From NCBI RefSeq assembly GCF_016808335.1, contig NC_053148.1, positions 17,822,433-17,886,432 of the forward strand: a stretch of 64,000 nt of DNA, written 5' to 3'. The notes below the pieces were generated by a model. It saw nothing but the letters and a program-made list of their open reading frames with translations, had not been told where the DNA came from and ran no database searches. Source of the DNA: Panicum virgatum (lineage: Eukaryota > Streptophyta > Magnoliopsida > Poales > Poaceae). Of this stretch, positions 44,836-55,477 are shown piece by piece. The position numbers were made by a program, and so were the translations under genes. The stretch's first letter is position 1, and each line of letters opens with the position of its first letter.

Positions 44836-47800
44836 GGGTATGTAACACCAAAAAAAGGAGAGAGAAAAAAAAGAAAAAAAGAAGAGGTTTGTTGGGCTGG
44901 CCATGGGCAAGTTAGGCCCAACCATTGACATATTACCCTCACTAATATTTGAAAAGAAGAAGCAAAACGGATCAAGGAGTAAGAGAGGATCAAGGAGATG
45001 TGCAAGATCGGTGTTTCCCCCACTTTTCCCTTGGGGATTCTCATGGAGAAAGCCTAGGTGAGGCTTGAGCCCTACTGTACATTCGATTTGAGATTGCTTG
45101 GGCATGGTAGTTCATGGTAAGGAATGATTTGGTGTGCAGGGTTAGTGGTAGATCTTGAAACGATGTTAGTCAGGAGTTTTCAGACTGGAGAGAGGTGATT
45201 TCGTGGCTAGTTAGGACTATGTAATGGAGGATACAATCATAAAAATTTATATTATGGTGGTATACTCGAGTATGGCTCTTGTATGCTAGGAGTTATGGTC
45301 AATTCTTTGTGACCCAGTTCTTCTAATGAATTTCTGCGCAGTTTTAGATCTATTCAGTTTGAACAACCATACAAGCCTAAAAAGTTTACACAATGAATAA
45401 TAAAGTTGTAGAGAATTCAGTAAATTTTCTAGAGTGTGTTTAATTGCAATTTTGCTGGAGTAAAACACGAGATATGGTAGGATTATTATGTATATTCATG
45501 TTTGCTTGACAGATCGGGAAGGTCTGTTCATTGATGATTTTCATCTAGTAAATGGCCAAATATTCTCTTCCAAATGTGAATATTTTGTAGAGGGATAAAA
45601 GTTCTTACTTCTAGCAAATTTTCATATTTGTTTATGGTATAATATAGGAGATATGATTTTCTTAATATTGGTGCTCTTTATCAATGTTGTTGACAAGGAA
45701 TGTAGTTTGACTATTCTTATTCATATTGGGGTTTGAGGCATAGGAACGCTTTATTTTACGGTGTGATAGTTTGCTTTGAGAGTGTATGTGCTGATACATG
45801 AGTGGTGTTGCTTCAAGGTGAATGTCTGGATTGTTGGTAAAGGCAAGTGAACGTAGCTGTTGCTTGCTAGAACTTTAACATTCTATGTTTACTACCTCAC
45901 TCCACTTATAAAATGCAGCACACATAATTATATGTGATAATGGGGAACTTTATACATGACCCATAATTAATGGGCAAAGTATGAATATGATATTGCTAAT
46001 ATAGATATAAAGTGGGTACATTGATTTTGTTACTTCAATATGAGTGGATAGATAAATGAAATATTCTCTGGATGATGGATTTTGAATTTATAGTGGAGCT
46101 GGAAGTATATGTATTTTAGCAATTTATTCTATGGAATATGTTACTATGAGTAATGTTTGTGGAATCCTTGGTGTTTCAATTGCTGATGAGTTTGTTAGGG
46201 TATAGGTATGTTAGTCTTGGTGTTTGAAAATATATGTGGTGTTTACTCTACTTTTATATCTCCTAGTGCAATCATGTGTGGATGATTGGTGTTTGGGTTA
46301 TGAGTATGGTCCGGAGTAGTTTCCTATCACCATTCTTTGGTATATGTGATCAAATATAAGAATTGAATCTTGCTCTCCTCTATGTTTAAATTAATAATGG
46401 CTATATGCTAACCTATTCTTAGTAAAGATTGAGATCTATAGATATGATGGGATCATTAACTTTTTGGTTGATGTTTGGTGTACATAAGATTATATTATTC
46501 AATCATGATTGATGAGATTTAGGTTAAAGAAGCTCTGCTTGTATCTATCTGTACTATTTACTATGGACTAATATCTTTTTCCACTATGGAGTACATGGTA
46601 CCTTGTTGGGTATGAAGGCAGGAGTTCATATGCATCCATATGCATATATCATCATTAGTTTCGCATTGCAATGTTACTTCATATCTCGATGGGTATGAAG
46701 GCAGGAGTGTTGTACATTGATATGCATTCTTGGATGTCTGAGTATTGAATGTAATGGAGTAATGATAGTGTGTGTGTGTGTGTGTGTGCGCGCGTGCGTG
46801 CATGTGCGTGTGCGTGTGCGTGGGATGAGTTTTTTCTACACTCACGTGTAGCCACTCTCATCATCAGTATACCACCGTGTATGTCCACATACTCATATTT
46901 ATCACTTTGAGTATGTTTATATACTAATTCTAAGATACTTCAAAGAGATATGTACGGAAAATTTCAAAAGCATCCCTGTTTTTAATTCTATTATGGTTAT
47001 ACATTACTACTATATATTAAAAATAAGTATGTCCATATACTTCATGTATGGTCACATACCCAATGTATATACCATCATATATTGTCTGGTATGATCACAT
47101 ACTTTACATACATACTTTTCGTTGGGTCAGATACATCATACATCATGAGATACACGATATACCGTATATTAAGGATATTTAGATATTAGTTGATATAGTT
47201 GCAATAAAATTAATATGATAATGATGCTCCTGCATGGTGACGTGAATATTGGTATGACGTGAATATTGGAGATATTATGAGTTGCTGCCTTACATCCTTT
47301 GCACCTTGATTGAATTGCATTATTCCTTTTATGATATTATATGATCTGCACATTGGTACTTTTAATTCTATTTTTTATGATGACCTATATGTTTAAGAGT
47401 TTAAGGGTTGCTTATTATCATCCTAATTGGATCCTACTTTATTGATTGTTTGTAGATCTGTACCAAAATGATATTGTTTTATCCTTACCATTCTCCTGGT
47501 ATAGCTGGTGGATGGTGGAGCTATCTTTTGATATTTTCTACTTTGTCAATTGGTTAATTAATCTATTACGGTTTAAATAGCTTGTTAAAGTAGTTTACTT
47601 GATGAGATTATTCAATGTCACTCTTATTTTATCCCTTCCCAGGTTATTTTTTAAAGATAGCATAAAGGGAAGTGGGGTAGTTGCACATCGTACAATTCCA
47701 CGGGATCTCATATAATGCTAAGATGTATTCTTCTGTGTTTGTGAGATACTAGGGTATCCTACTTGTGTTTGCTAAAGTTATACAGTGGTTATGTTGGAGA

Positions 47801-47945
47801 ATCACACTTCATATTTTGTCTACCCACTGTTGCTTCGACTTTGTGCTTGTTTTAAAGTATGTTGTCAAAATTTTTTGTATCCGAATTTTGTAGTGTAGTT
47901 GCAAAGCATCCTAAGGTTGTGTGATGCCTGGGGTGTTATAGTGTA
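44836..47945. mobile_element. 3.1-kb solo-LTR-like insertion
   Basis: The ends are TGTAACACC (44841) and GGTGTTATA (47940), nearly perfect inverted 9-mers (one change from TGTAACACC...GGTGTTACA). The flanks are GGGTA (44836-44840) and GTGTA (47941-47945), a 5-bp duplication with one difference. The interior has no gag or pol. It includes a partial duplication, GGGTATGAAGGCAGGAGT (46609 and 46690), and many GTATGTCCATATAC-like words near 46880-47150. It is old: both the end and the duplication have changed. Confidence 0.45.
46767..46822. repeat. GT-rich microsatellite
   Basis: About 20 bases of (GT)n grade into GCGTGCGTGCATGTGCGTGT... A short (AT)n(GT)n tract of the same kind lies at 55078-55106. 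Confidence 0.95.
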
Positions 47946-48147
47946 GCTCTCGTCAATATGATAAAAATGATTATATAAAATATCCGATTTGGATTTTGGA
48001 TGAGAGAGTTATGACTTTGGGAAGACGTGTCCCTAATCGGACCGGTCAGACTGGTCCAAGCCGCATGTTACGAGTTGTAATTTAACAAAGGATTTGTACA
48101 AAATTAGACTCCTAATGGGGCAAGACATTCCATGCCTATAAATATAA

Positions 48148-48763
48148 AAGGTGATGAGGACATCCTCCACTATTAACCGTTGGCAAAGACGCAACAAAGA
48201 GGCCAAGTGGTCCAGTTGTAGTCGATCAGCGCCCGTGTGAGCCTCTGAATAATCCTACCTTGTTTAGCTTGAGAGGAGAAAGCCACCTTAAAAAGGAGAG
48301 CTACCCTTCCCCTATTGGACTAGTCTTTTAGGGAGATTGGGCATTTCCCCGAGTGGGTGTGGCTAAGAACTGTTGGGGTCCGGGCAACCTTAATTTATTG
48401 GACCTCGGTCAACCTCGGCTGGGCCGGATTCATCATTTGGTATCATAGCTGGGCCCTTGTTTAAGGGGGTGGAAATGACGAGGACATCCTCCATTATTAA
48501 CCGTTGGCAAAGACGCAATAAAGGGGCCAAGTGGTGCAGTTGTAGTCGGGCGGCGATAGTATGAGCCTCTAAATAATTCTACCTTGTTTAGATTGGGAAG
48601 AGTAAGCCACCTTAAAAGGGAGAGCCACCCTTCCCGTATTGGACTAGTCTTTTAGGGAGATTGGGCCTTTCCCCGAGTCGGTGTGCCTAAGAACTGTTGA
48701 GGTCCAGGCAACCTTAATTTATTGGGCCTCTGCCAACCCCACCAGGGCCGGATTCATCAAAGG
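48148..48763 (+). mobile_element. TRIM: 608-bp miniature LTR retrotransposon
   Basis: Two 284-bp LTRs (48152-48435 and 48476-48759) start TGAYGAGGACATCCTCC and end GGGCCGGATTCATCA. Between them lie only 40 bases. TGGTATCATAGC (48438-48449) resembles the initiator-Met primer site (one change), and TTAAGGGGGTGGAAA (48461-48475) is a purine tract abutting the second LTR. AAGG is repeated on both sides (48148-48151 and 48760-48763). The LTRs are roughly 88 percent identical by eye. It inserted directly after a TATA-like TATAAATATAAAAG in the host LTR. Confidence 0.85.
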
Positions 48764-49123
48764 GCCACGGCAGATTGAGGGTATCCAATCGATCAAAAAT
48801 ATAATCTTTTATCTTTTTCCCTTTAGTTTTGTATTTTCAAAACCTTAGCTCTTCCAAACCTTGATCTACCGTTCTCCATGTGTCCCGATGGCGTTTGAAT
48901 GCATTCTAGGTGGCATGATGACCCAAGAATAACCCTGCATGCACTTGCCCTGACTGGGTCCCTCCGAGGCGAGTGTTCGTTGGATCCTCGCCGAGTTTTC
49001 GGTGAAACTGTGGCACTGCAACATGCGCCCCTGCTCGCTGCACGGACTATGCATCTCATGTGTTGGCCTTAAATTTGCGCCAACACATTTTGGTGACTCT
49101 TCTTGGGAAGTGAATCTAGCTAT

Positions 49124-51400
49124 CATGGCCGATCCATCAAGCTCTAGCAATATGATAGCATTTGAAGGATTACCTAAAGAACTACTCAAGGGTATCGACG
49201 AGAGATTGTTTCCTCACTATTGTCGGGTAATGGAATAAGACATAATCATGATGAAGATATCTGTCATCAACAAGTTGAGGCTGTACATCTACCAAACCAT
49301 AGTAATATAAGCCCGCAGCTAGCTTTATAAGTGGTTTGCTTAATTTTGTGGATGATCTGATTAACAAAAGGAAGGAGCAGAAGATCCAAAGAGAGGAGGA
49401 AGAAGCTATGAAGCATTATATAACGTACTTCTCCGTGGATCGACAAGGGAAAGTCATAAAGATAAATGATGTCATCTTCGATTCTTCGCAGTTTGAGGTA
49501 AAAACTCATAAGAATAAACAACCCGCTCTTGACATAGAATTTGCTAATATGGTTGATAATACTATTACTGCTATTTGGAATAAGAAGTTGAAATTTGTGG
49601 GTCAAAATATTCATAGTATGTTTGATGATCGCTTTAGCCGAATAGAAGCCCATCTTGGTATAAAGTCTATCGGTAAATAAACATGCATCTACATATAATA
49701 CCGATAAGATGGTGGGTGGTTCGGCTAGTGACGGAATTCCAACTATTTTACTAATGTTATGATGATTAATTTGGCCACCAATCGCCTAACCGAACTAATG
49801 TGATGATGAAACATCACATAACTTTAAATAATTCAGCACCTAATGCAAATGTGCCATATGGCCCCGCAAGTTTGCTGCAACACATCTCTACACCATCGAA
49901 GTTTGCTGAACCTAATAGTACACCTACTGTAAATTGGCCTAGGGCCAAAGATATTGGATCAGACAGCCTTAAAGAGGAGGTGATTAAAATTTTTGAAAAA
50001 CTTTTGGTATAGAGCCAAAAGTTAAATGCCGATCCTATCAGAGAACGTACCTTGAGAATTATGAGTATATTGCATATCCTCAAGGGTTTAAAAATTCTGA
50101 ATTTCTTAAATTCACTAGTGATGATAGTAGAACCATATTAGAGCATATAGGTCAGTTCCTTATATAATATGGTGAGGCTAGCACTAGCGATATTTGCAAA
50201 TTGAAGTTTTTTGCATTCTCTCTATTGGGTTCTTCATTTTCTTGGCTTATTTCTTTGCCACCCAATTCCATTTACACTTGAGCTAATTTAGAGCAGAAAT
50301 TTCATGATTATTTCTTTACTGGTGAAACTGAATTGAAATTGTCACATCTTACATCGGTTAGGTAGAAGTTGCATGAAAATGTTTCTGAGTATATTAGATA
50401 ATTTAGAGATACTAGAAACCGATGCTACAATTTGACAATTTTTGATAGAGATTTAGCTGACCTAGCTTTTTCTAGTTTACTTGATTTTCTTAAAGAAAAG
50501 CTAGATGGATAATAATTTTTAGATGTTAGTCAAGTTCTGCCAAAAGCTATGGCTAATGAAAGACGACCTAAAGAAGCTAGAAATTTACAAAAGTCCAATG
50601 AAAAGACTAATCATCCTATTTATGCACATGGTTGTGATTCAAATGATTAGGATGATGAAGGCAAGATGTTTATACTGTTGAGTTTGTATGTCCCTCTATT
50701 GATAAACCTAGTACTTGTACTTCTCAGGATTGGCAATATAAAATCAAATTCACTTTTGATGTAGCCAAGAGAAATGATGAATTTCTAAAAAATGTGAATA
50801 TCAGATTGTCTCATGCTATATCGGTGCTTGATGAGTTGAAGTGGCATGCTTATTGCAAATGGCATAATTCATTACCCCATGCAACAGATGATTGCAATGT
50901 GTTTTGGAGACAAATTCAATCGGTTGTTAATGAATGTCGATTGGTTCTTCTGCAGATGTAAATTGATAAGAACCCCTTCCTAGTGCATGCTATTGAGTTG
51001 CAGAATTCCAAAATATTAATTAGACCGAATCAAACCGAATAAACAAAGGATAAGATATTAATCATTGGTAAAAGAAGATTTGAGCCTTTGAAAAGGACAA
51101 GAAAGTTCCCTTGAAGAAGATCCCTAGAGTTACATTGAAAAATTCAACGCTTGGAGGGCAAGAGCAAAAGAGCAGCACCAGGTCTACAAAGACTGGTCTT
51201 GAAAATGGTCTGACCGGTGCCCCCTTGAATTTTGCAAGAAGTCCCAAATCCTAGAAGCAGGGGAGGCTGAGTTTTGAAGAACTCATAGCCAAGTATAAAA
51301 AGAAAGGAGCCGCTCAAAAGTAGAAGAGACGACCAAGTAAAACTAAGGATACAAGCCATCGTCGGGACATCGTGAGCAACCAAATTCTTGTCCACATCAA
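49124..51400 (+). pseudogene. Gag-like remains of a second Tat-type gypsy element
   Basis: The start MADPSSSSNMIAFEGLPKEL is at 49124. Fragments include SLPHATDDC within HAYCKWHNSLPHATDDC (about 50850-50900), followed by RQIQSVVNECRLVL. This matches the YCKWHLSFTHATGEC..RHQIQSAIEQGQFIL block of the first gag. Later comes NPFLVHAIELQNSKILIRPNQ. Stops in every frame (for example at about 49238, 49678, 50010) show heavy decay. There is no RT or integrase downstream. Confidence 0.65.
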
Positions 51401-51890
51401 GGTAATTATGTAACTACACCACATTCACTTGGTGAGCCGGTTGCTCCATGGTTTTGGTCGTATCCTTGCTATTATACACCTTTGGATTATAGTAGGATGC
51501 ATATGGAATCATATATCAATCAATATCTTTCTATGTATTCAAATATTTTTTTTTGACGTGATCTATGTATTCAAATATTGGTTCATCGCAAAGAACGATT
51601 GTTGCTAATAATAAGCTAGTCAGAAGTGTACTTACTAGTGATGAAGGAGGTGAGAAGAACAATAAACAAGACAACTAGTGTTTGCAACCGAGGTGGTGTC
51701 CCTCAGGCTTATCTCACACTCAAAAAAGAAGATTACAATGGATGCGCAAGCAATAATCAGTGGAGCAAAAAGTGGGGTTGTACCAGCAAGGTCAGCAACT
51801 ACGAAGAAGATATGGAAGACAAAGCAAGTTGTTTCATCATCAGCGTGAGTTAAAGCAAGTCACGACTTATTATACTTATCGCCTTTAGAA
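51401..51890. other. Unidentified sequence between gag remains and LTR fragment
   Basis: A proline/tyrosine-rich frame fragment (around 51430-51500) may still belong to the decayed gag. The sequence also holds a 17-bp direct repeat flanking a T-run (51530-51578), described under findings. Confidence 0.3.
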
Positions 51891-52351
51891 CTAATAAATG
51901 GCTGATGTATTGTTCATCATCGTCTTTAGATAATTTTGGTCCAGAAGATTATTTTTTGGTATGCAAATTTTACCAAGAAAAAACACTCGTGTTGAAGAAG
52001 GGTAGACTTTGCATATTTGACTCGTTGAACTACGCACAAAAAAGTTATGATAACTTCTTATCCGTCAACAATAGTAAGAGAACCATATCACCATATATTA
52101 TGAACACAAGATACTAAGTCCTCTATCCCCCAGACTATATAAGGACGGGTACAGACTCCCTCAAAATATACATCAAAGACAATACAAATCGACACATATA
52201 ACATAGGGTATTACGTATATCGCAGCCCAAACCTGTCTAAAGTTTATATTCCTTGCACCATCGAGTTTCTCATCTTGGCAACACCCTACCTATAAACTAA
52301 CCACCTCGGGGGTATCCCTCAGTGGACTTGGCGGCTAATTAACCAGCGACA
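51890..52351 (+). repeat. LTR fragment related to the 18.5-22.5 kb element's LTR
   Basis: It reads on the plus strand and ends TTAACCAGCGACA at 52351. A TATATAAGG box (about 52135-52143), CCTTGCACCATCGAGTTTC and GGGTATTACG are in the same order as on the minus strand of the LTR at 22150-22565. The left end is not clear, and there is no second copy nearby. Confidence 0.6.
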
Positions 52352-52482
52352 AGATACAATATCAGGTATATATTTTATTATAGTATTTGGTAACGGAGGT
52401 AGTACATAGAGATACCCATGTAAATTAAATTGTAAGCTTTCTACATGCATCGAAATTGAGAATATATAGATGCATGTACACT

Positions 52483-52809
52483 AACTACTAACAATCATGG
52501 CGAATGCGCTCGTAGCGCGATGGCAGCGCCTCCCGTTGTTGAGCGTGCCCGCCCAGGTTCGATCCCTGTCGGGGACAACCTGGGTGTCGCCCGGGATTTA
52601 TTCCCACACAGGTTCTCTGCTGGCCCTCTTCCGACCGTGCTTCGGTACATAAGCAGACATCTTCGGAGGATAGGTTGTAGTAAGTCTTAACTTGCTTGTA
52701 GGGGGTGTTGCGTGTGGTGTGAGTGTGTGTGATGTGTGTCTATTTGTGAGTTCAGATACTACAACTTGTACTCAGGGCTCTCTCTCAAAAAAACTACTAA
52801 CAATCATGG
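52483..52809 (+). mobile_element. tRNA-derived SINE with 18-bp target-site duplications
   Basis: The body (52501-52791) is flanked by the exact 18-bp repeat AACTACTAACAATCATGG (52483-52500 and 52792-52809). An RNA polymerase III B box, GGTTCGATCCC, is at 52556-52566, with an A-box-like TAGCGCGATGGC at 52513-52524 at the right distance upstream. The 3' end is CTCTCTCTCAAAAAAA. The structure (tRNA head, unrelated tail, short A end, long duplications) is that of a plant SINE moved by LINE enzymes. Confidence 0.85.
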
Positions 52810-52881
52810 CTTCCATCCTTAATACATAATACTAGTTATGTTTCATCATGCAATCGGTAATAAGCTTAGAGCATTAATGCT

Positions 52882-53628
52882 TCAAATCCTTTCCCCCTCG
52901 TCTTCCTGTTTGTGAGGCATCAAGTCGGTGTACCCGATGCTCTTCCTGGTCGTCGGGAAGATCATGAATACCATGCTAGCCAGGAACCCTAGCCTCACCG
53001 GCAGGTTCATGAGCACCCCCCTGACGTCCGGCCCAACGTCCGGGAACAGGCAGCTCTGTATGCTGGCGTTGCCAAGCGCGACGACGATGAACAGGACCGA
53101 GGAGACGAGCGCGTGCACGTAGTCCAGCGGCCTGACCTTCATCCGGGGCATGTTCCGGAACTTGCGCCTCCTCTCCTCGCCCGTGCCGTCGAAGTTGAAC
53201 GGGTAGAAGCCCCGCGGCGTGGCCACGCCGTAGTAGAGCCTGCCGTCACGGCCGACCAGGCTGTCGGTGAAGGAGAGCAGCACGCAGGAGGCGGCGCAGG
53301 CGCCGACGAGCGCGAGGGTGAGGTACCGGCTGGCCACCCCGCATGCGCCGTGGTTGCTGAAGGACGGCGCCATGGCGTGGAAGATTGTGACCGTGCCGGT
53401 CGGCAGGAGCTTGATGATGTCGCAGGCGCCGCACAGGGTCTTGTCGACCAGTGGCGGTGGTGGCTTGGCGCCGCCGTCTGGCACCAGGAGCTTTACGTCG
53501 GCCATTTGGGCCTGCACGGCGGCGTTGTGTCCCATCTTATTTATCACCAGATGGTCGCGCACTTGCACTCTGCTGTTGTTGCGCACACTTTTATGGCCGT
53601 TCTGCAAAGTAGTTGCAGGATGCGACAT
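52882..53628 (-). CDS. DMP (DUF679) membrane protein
   Basis: An uninterrupted single exon of 248 codons. The conserved DUF679 core begins at VDKTLCGACDIIKLLPTGTV (61-80) and includes APSFSNHG (87-94), RYLTLALVGACAASCVLLSF (101-120), TDSLVGRDGRLYYGVATPRG (121-140), FYPFNFDG, an HALVSSVLFIVVALGNASIQ segment (172-191), SCLFPDVGPDVRGVLMNLPV and GFLASMVFMIFPTTRKSIGY (214-233) followed by TD. Four membrane segments are expected (about 68-88, 102-122, 170-190, 208-226) with both ends in the cytosol. DMPs act in membrane remodelling, senescence and, for some pollen members, gamete fusion. Which subgroup this is cannot be told by eye. Methionines at 32 and 42 are alternative starts; the first is used because it keeps the longest open frame, but a start at 42 would fit family length better. 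Confidence 0.93.
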   Translation of the reverse strand: MSHPATTLQNGHKSVRNNSRVQVRDHLVINKMGHNAAVQAQMADVKLLVPDGGAKPPPPLVDKTLCGACDIIKLLPTGTVTIFHAMAPSFSNHGACGVASRYLTLALVGACAASCVLLSFTDSLVGRDGRLYYGVATPRGFYPFNFDGTGEERRRKFRNMPRMKVRPLDYVHALVSSVLFIVVALGNASIQSCLFPDVGPDVRGVLMNLPVRLGFLASMVFMIFPTTRKSIGYTDLMPHKQEDEGERI

Positions 53629-53769
53629 GTAATGTCACAACTTGTGGTGCATCCGATCCGTGCTTGGACAGGAAACTCGTGCCAAGTAGCTAGCTAAAAT
53701 GGTAAAGTTGACGTCGACGCAACAGAGATCATAGTGTTATAGCAGAGAAGCTAAGTGTGACACGATGGC

Positions 53770-53777
53770 TTATATAT
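53770..53777 (-). promoter_or_regulatory. TATA box of the DMP gene
   Basis: TATATAAG on the minus strand (in TAATATATAAGCC) lies about 145 bases upstream of ATG 53628. Transcription would start near 53740. The box ends two bases from the mini-Helitron boundary at 53780. Confidence 0.6.
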
Positions 53778-53779
53778 TA

Positions 53780-53992
53780 CTAGATAATTATGCCCGTGCG
53801 TTGCTACGGACAAAATTGATATAGGTATCGAATATATATTGGTGTTCTGCGTTAATTTGTGATCGAGTCGTGGACGGAGGACTTGTCCAATTCGCATACG
53901 GAATAGACTAAGACCCATATGAAAGGACATATGACGGATCAAAAGTCAAAGTACCGCAGAAACGATCCGCTCTTTAGAAATAGATAGATAGA
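53780..53992 (-). mobile_element. 213-bp mini-Helitron
   Basis: Read on the minus strand, the 5' end is TCTATCTATCTATTTC (from 53992) after an A. The 3' end has a hairpin CCGT-AGCAACGC-ACGG (53809-53794) and then CTAG at 53783-53780, before a T. Insertion between A and T without target duplication, a TC start and a hairpin-CTAG end are the Helitron features. There is no coding content. Confidence 0.82.
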
Positions 53993-54009
53993 TGTGCACT
54001 GTTCGCTTT

Positions 54010-54900
54010 TGTTACTGTGCAATGTGGATTTACAAGTTTGAGTATCGTAGGTTCGAAGGAAAAGAGAAACGAGAATGCTTCCTGTAGGACGTCCGACGAG
54101 AAAAAAAAATCGGACGCTCTCCGCACCAGAAGAGAGCGAATCGCTTGCACCAGAAAAAAATTATCTGGCTCGCTTGCTGGCTTGCATTGCTCGCCGCTTG
54201 TGCCACTCACGACCGCCGTTTGCCTGCTCGCCGCTCGCGACCTGCGCGCTCATACGTTCTCGCCTGCGCTCGCGCTGGCCCTCGGCTGGCGGCAGCGGAG
54301 AAGCAGGGCCAGCAGGTGGCAGCGCAAGGTCCCTCGGCGGTGGAGCCGACCGCGCACGCCTGGATGGCGGAGCGCCGCGCTCATCTGGCCCCGGCTTCCG
54401 GCGGCGGAGCAGTGGCGGCCGCGCTCGCCTAGCCCTGGCTAGCGGCGGCAAAGTAGGCCCTGTGGGCAGCGGAGCAGATCTTGCGGCAGCCATTGCTGAT
54501 GTTCCCAGGGAGGATGCCTGATTTGAAGAGGAAGAACTCTAATTCGGTAGACGGCTCCTCACGCATGTTGCAGCTGTTATTTCGTGATGTTGCAACAGTG
54601 ATTTTGCGATGTTGCGGTAGCTTTATTTCGATGTTGTATGCATTTGAAATGGATGTTGTATGAAACAGAGCTCTAATGTTGCGGTGGGAATTTTACTCCC
54701 GCACCCGATGAATTGATGAGTCGCGGTGCATATTTCTTTGATGTTGCAAACTTTGATTTTTTTATGTTGCAGCCGTATTTTCTTGATGTTTCAGCAACTC
54801 TATTTCGATGTTGCAATGATAGTCTGATGGGAGAGGTCTCCATCGGACGTCCAGACGCTAGCAGTGCCGAAAGAGAAAATTTCCTATCTAGCACCAGAAA
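54010..54900. mobile_element. Possible TIR element with GATGTTGCA-type internal repeats
   Basis: GGACGTCCGACG near 54088 and the same word inverted (CATCGGACGTCC) near 54850 could be parts of terminal repeats. Between them is a GC-rich part (54170-54480), then a stretch (54550-54820) with about nine GATGTTGCA/GATGTTGTA words. This arrangement resembles non-autonomous Mutator-like elements of grasses, but no exact ends or duplication could be set. Confidence 0.35.
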
Positions 54901-55462
54901 ACGTTCACAGCATGTAAGGAAAAGTTCAAAGAAATAGGAGTGACTAGTCGCAATCCGTGCATACTTTAAATGTAATACTTGTTGCAATAAGATATGTTTC
55001 TTCAAAGCATTGCAGGAATACCTTGTTCGAGGATCATTTTGGTCGTTATTGAATCAAAACACAGCCGCAAACCGCAGTATATATATATATATATATGTGT
55101 GTGTGTTGATGAATTACAATTATTTTTCAAGCTATTTTTTGTGGTATGCAGTGACACCACGCATGTCTTGTGGACAGAGTTTTAAGGTGTCTCATCTTCC
55201 CCTCCATCCTCTTTTTTTTTTCTTTTCTACCCTCTTTTTTTCTTACTCCTCCCCACCCCAACCCCAATGTGTGGAACTTAAAAATCCAAAGGGCCATCAT
55301 CGTACGATTTATGAATGTTGATTTCATTATTCTCACTCAGTTGACAAAAATAACATCCGCAATTTTCTTTTAAGGGAAACCTCCACAATTTGTAGTGGAA
55401 AAATGATTCCCGAAGTTTCCGTTTATGAAACACTATCTTAGAGCATCTCTAAAAAGATCTAG
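54901..55462. other. AT-rich spacer with microsatellite
   Basis: (AT)n(GT)n lies at 55078-55106 and a pyrimidine-rich tract at 55195-55260. No gene was recognised. Confidence 0.5.
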
Positions 55463-55477
55463 CACTACCGGATTCAG

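Larger units (their letters stand above)
44570..49082 (+). mobile_element. LTR of an old gypsy element, containing two nested insertions
   Basis: Sequence flanking the nested elements reads as one LTR. It has GACCGGTCAGA words at 44790 and 48037, a TATA-like CTATAAATATAAAAGG at about 48136-48151, and a U5-like stretch to GCGCCAACACA (49082). This is followed by TTTTGGTGACTCTTCTTGGG, a gypsy-type primer region, and then gag. The left boundary (about 44570) is not defined by sequence and is an estimate. No second LTR was identified. Confidence 0.45.

Noticed and set aside
52513..52566. A free-standing tRNA gene
   Set aside because: A- and B-box-like words are present, but no cloverleaf could be drawn and the unit has SINE-type duplications and tail.
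53113..53697. 194-codon plus-strand frame over the DMP gene
   Set aside because: Antisense shadow of the DUF679 CDS, which has all conserved blocks on the minus strand.
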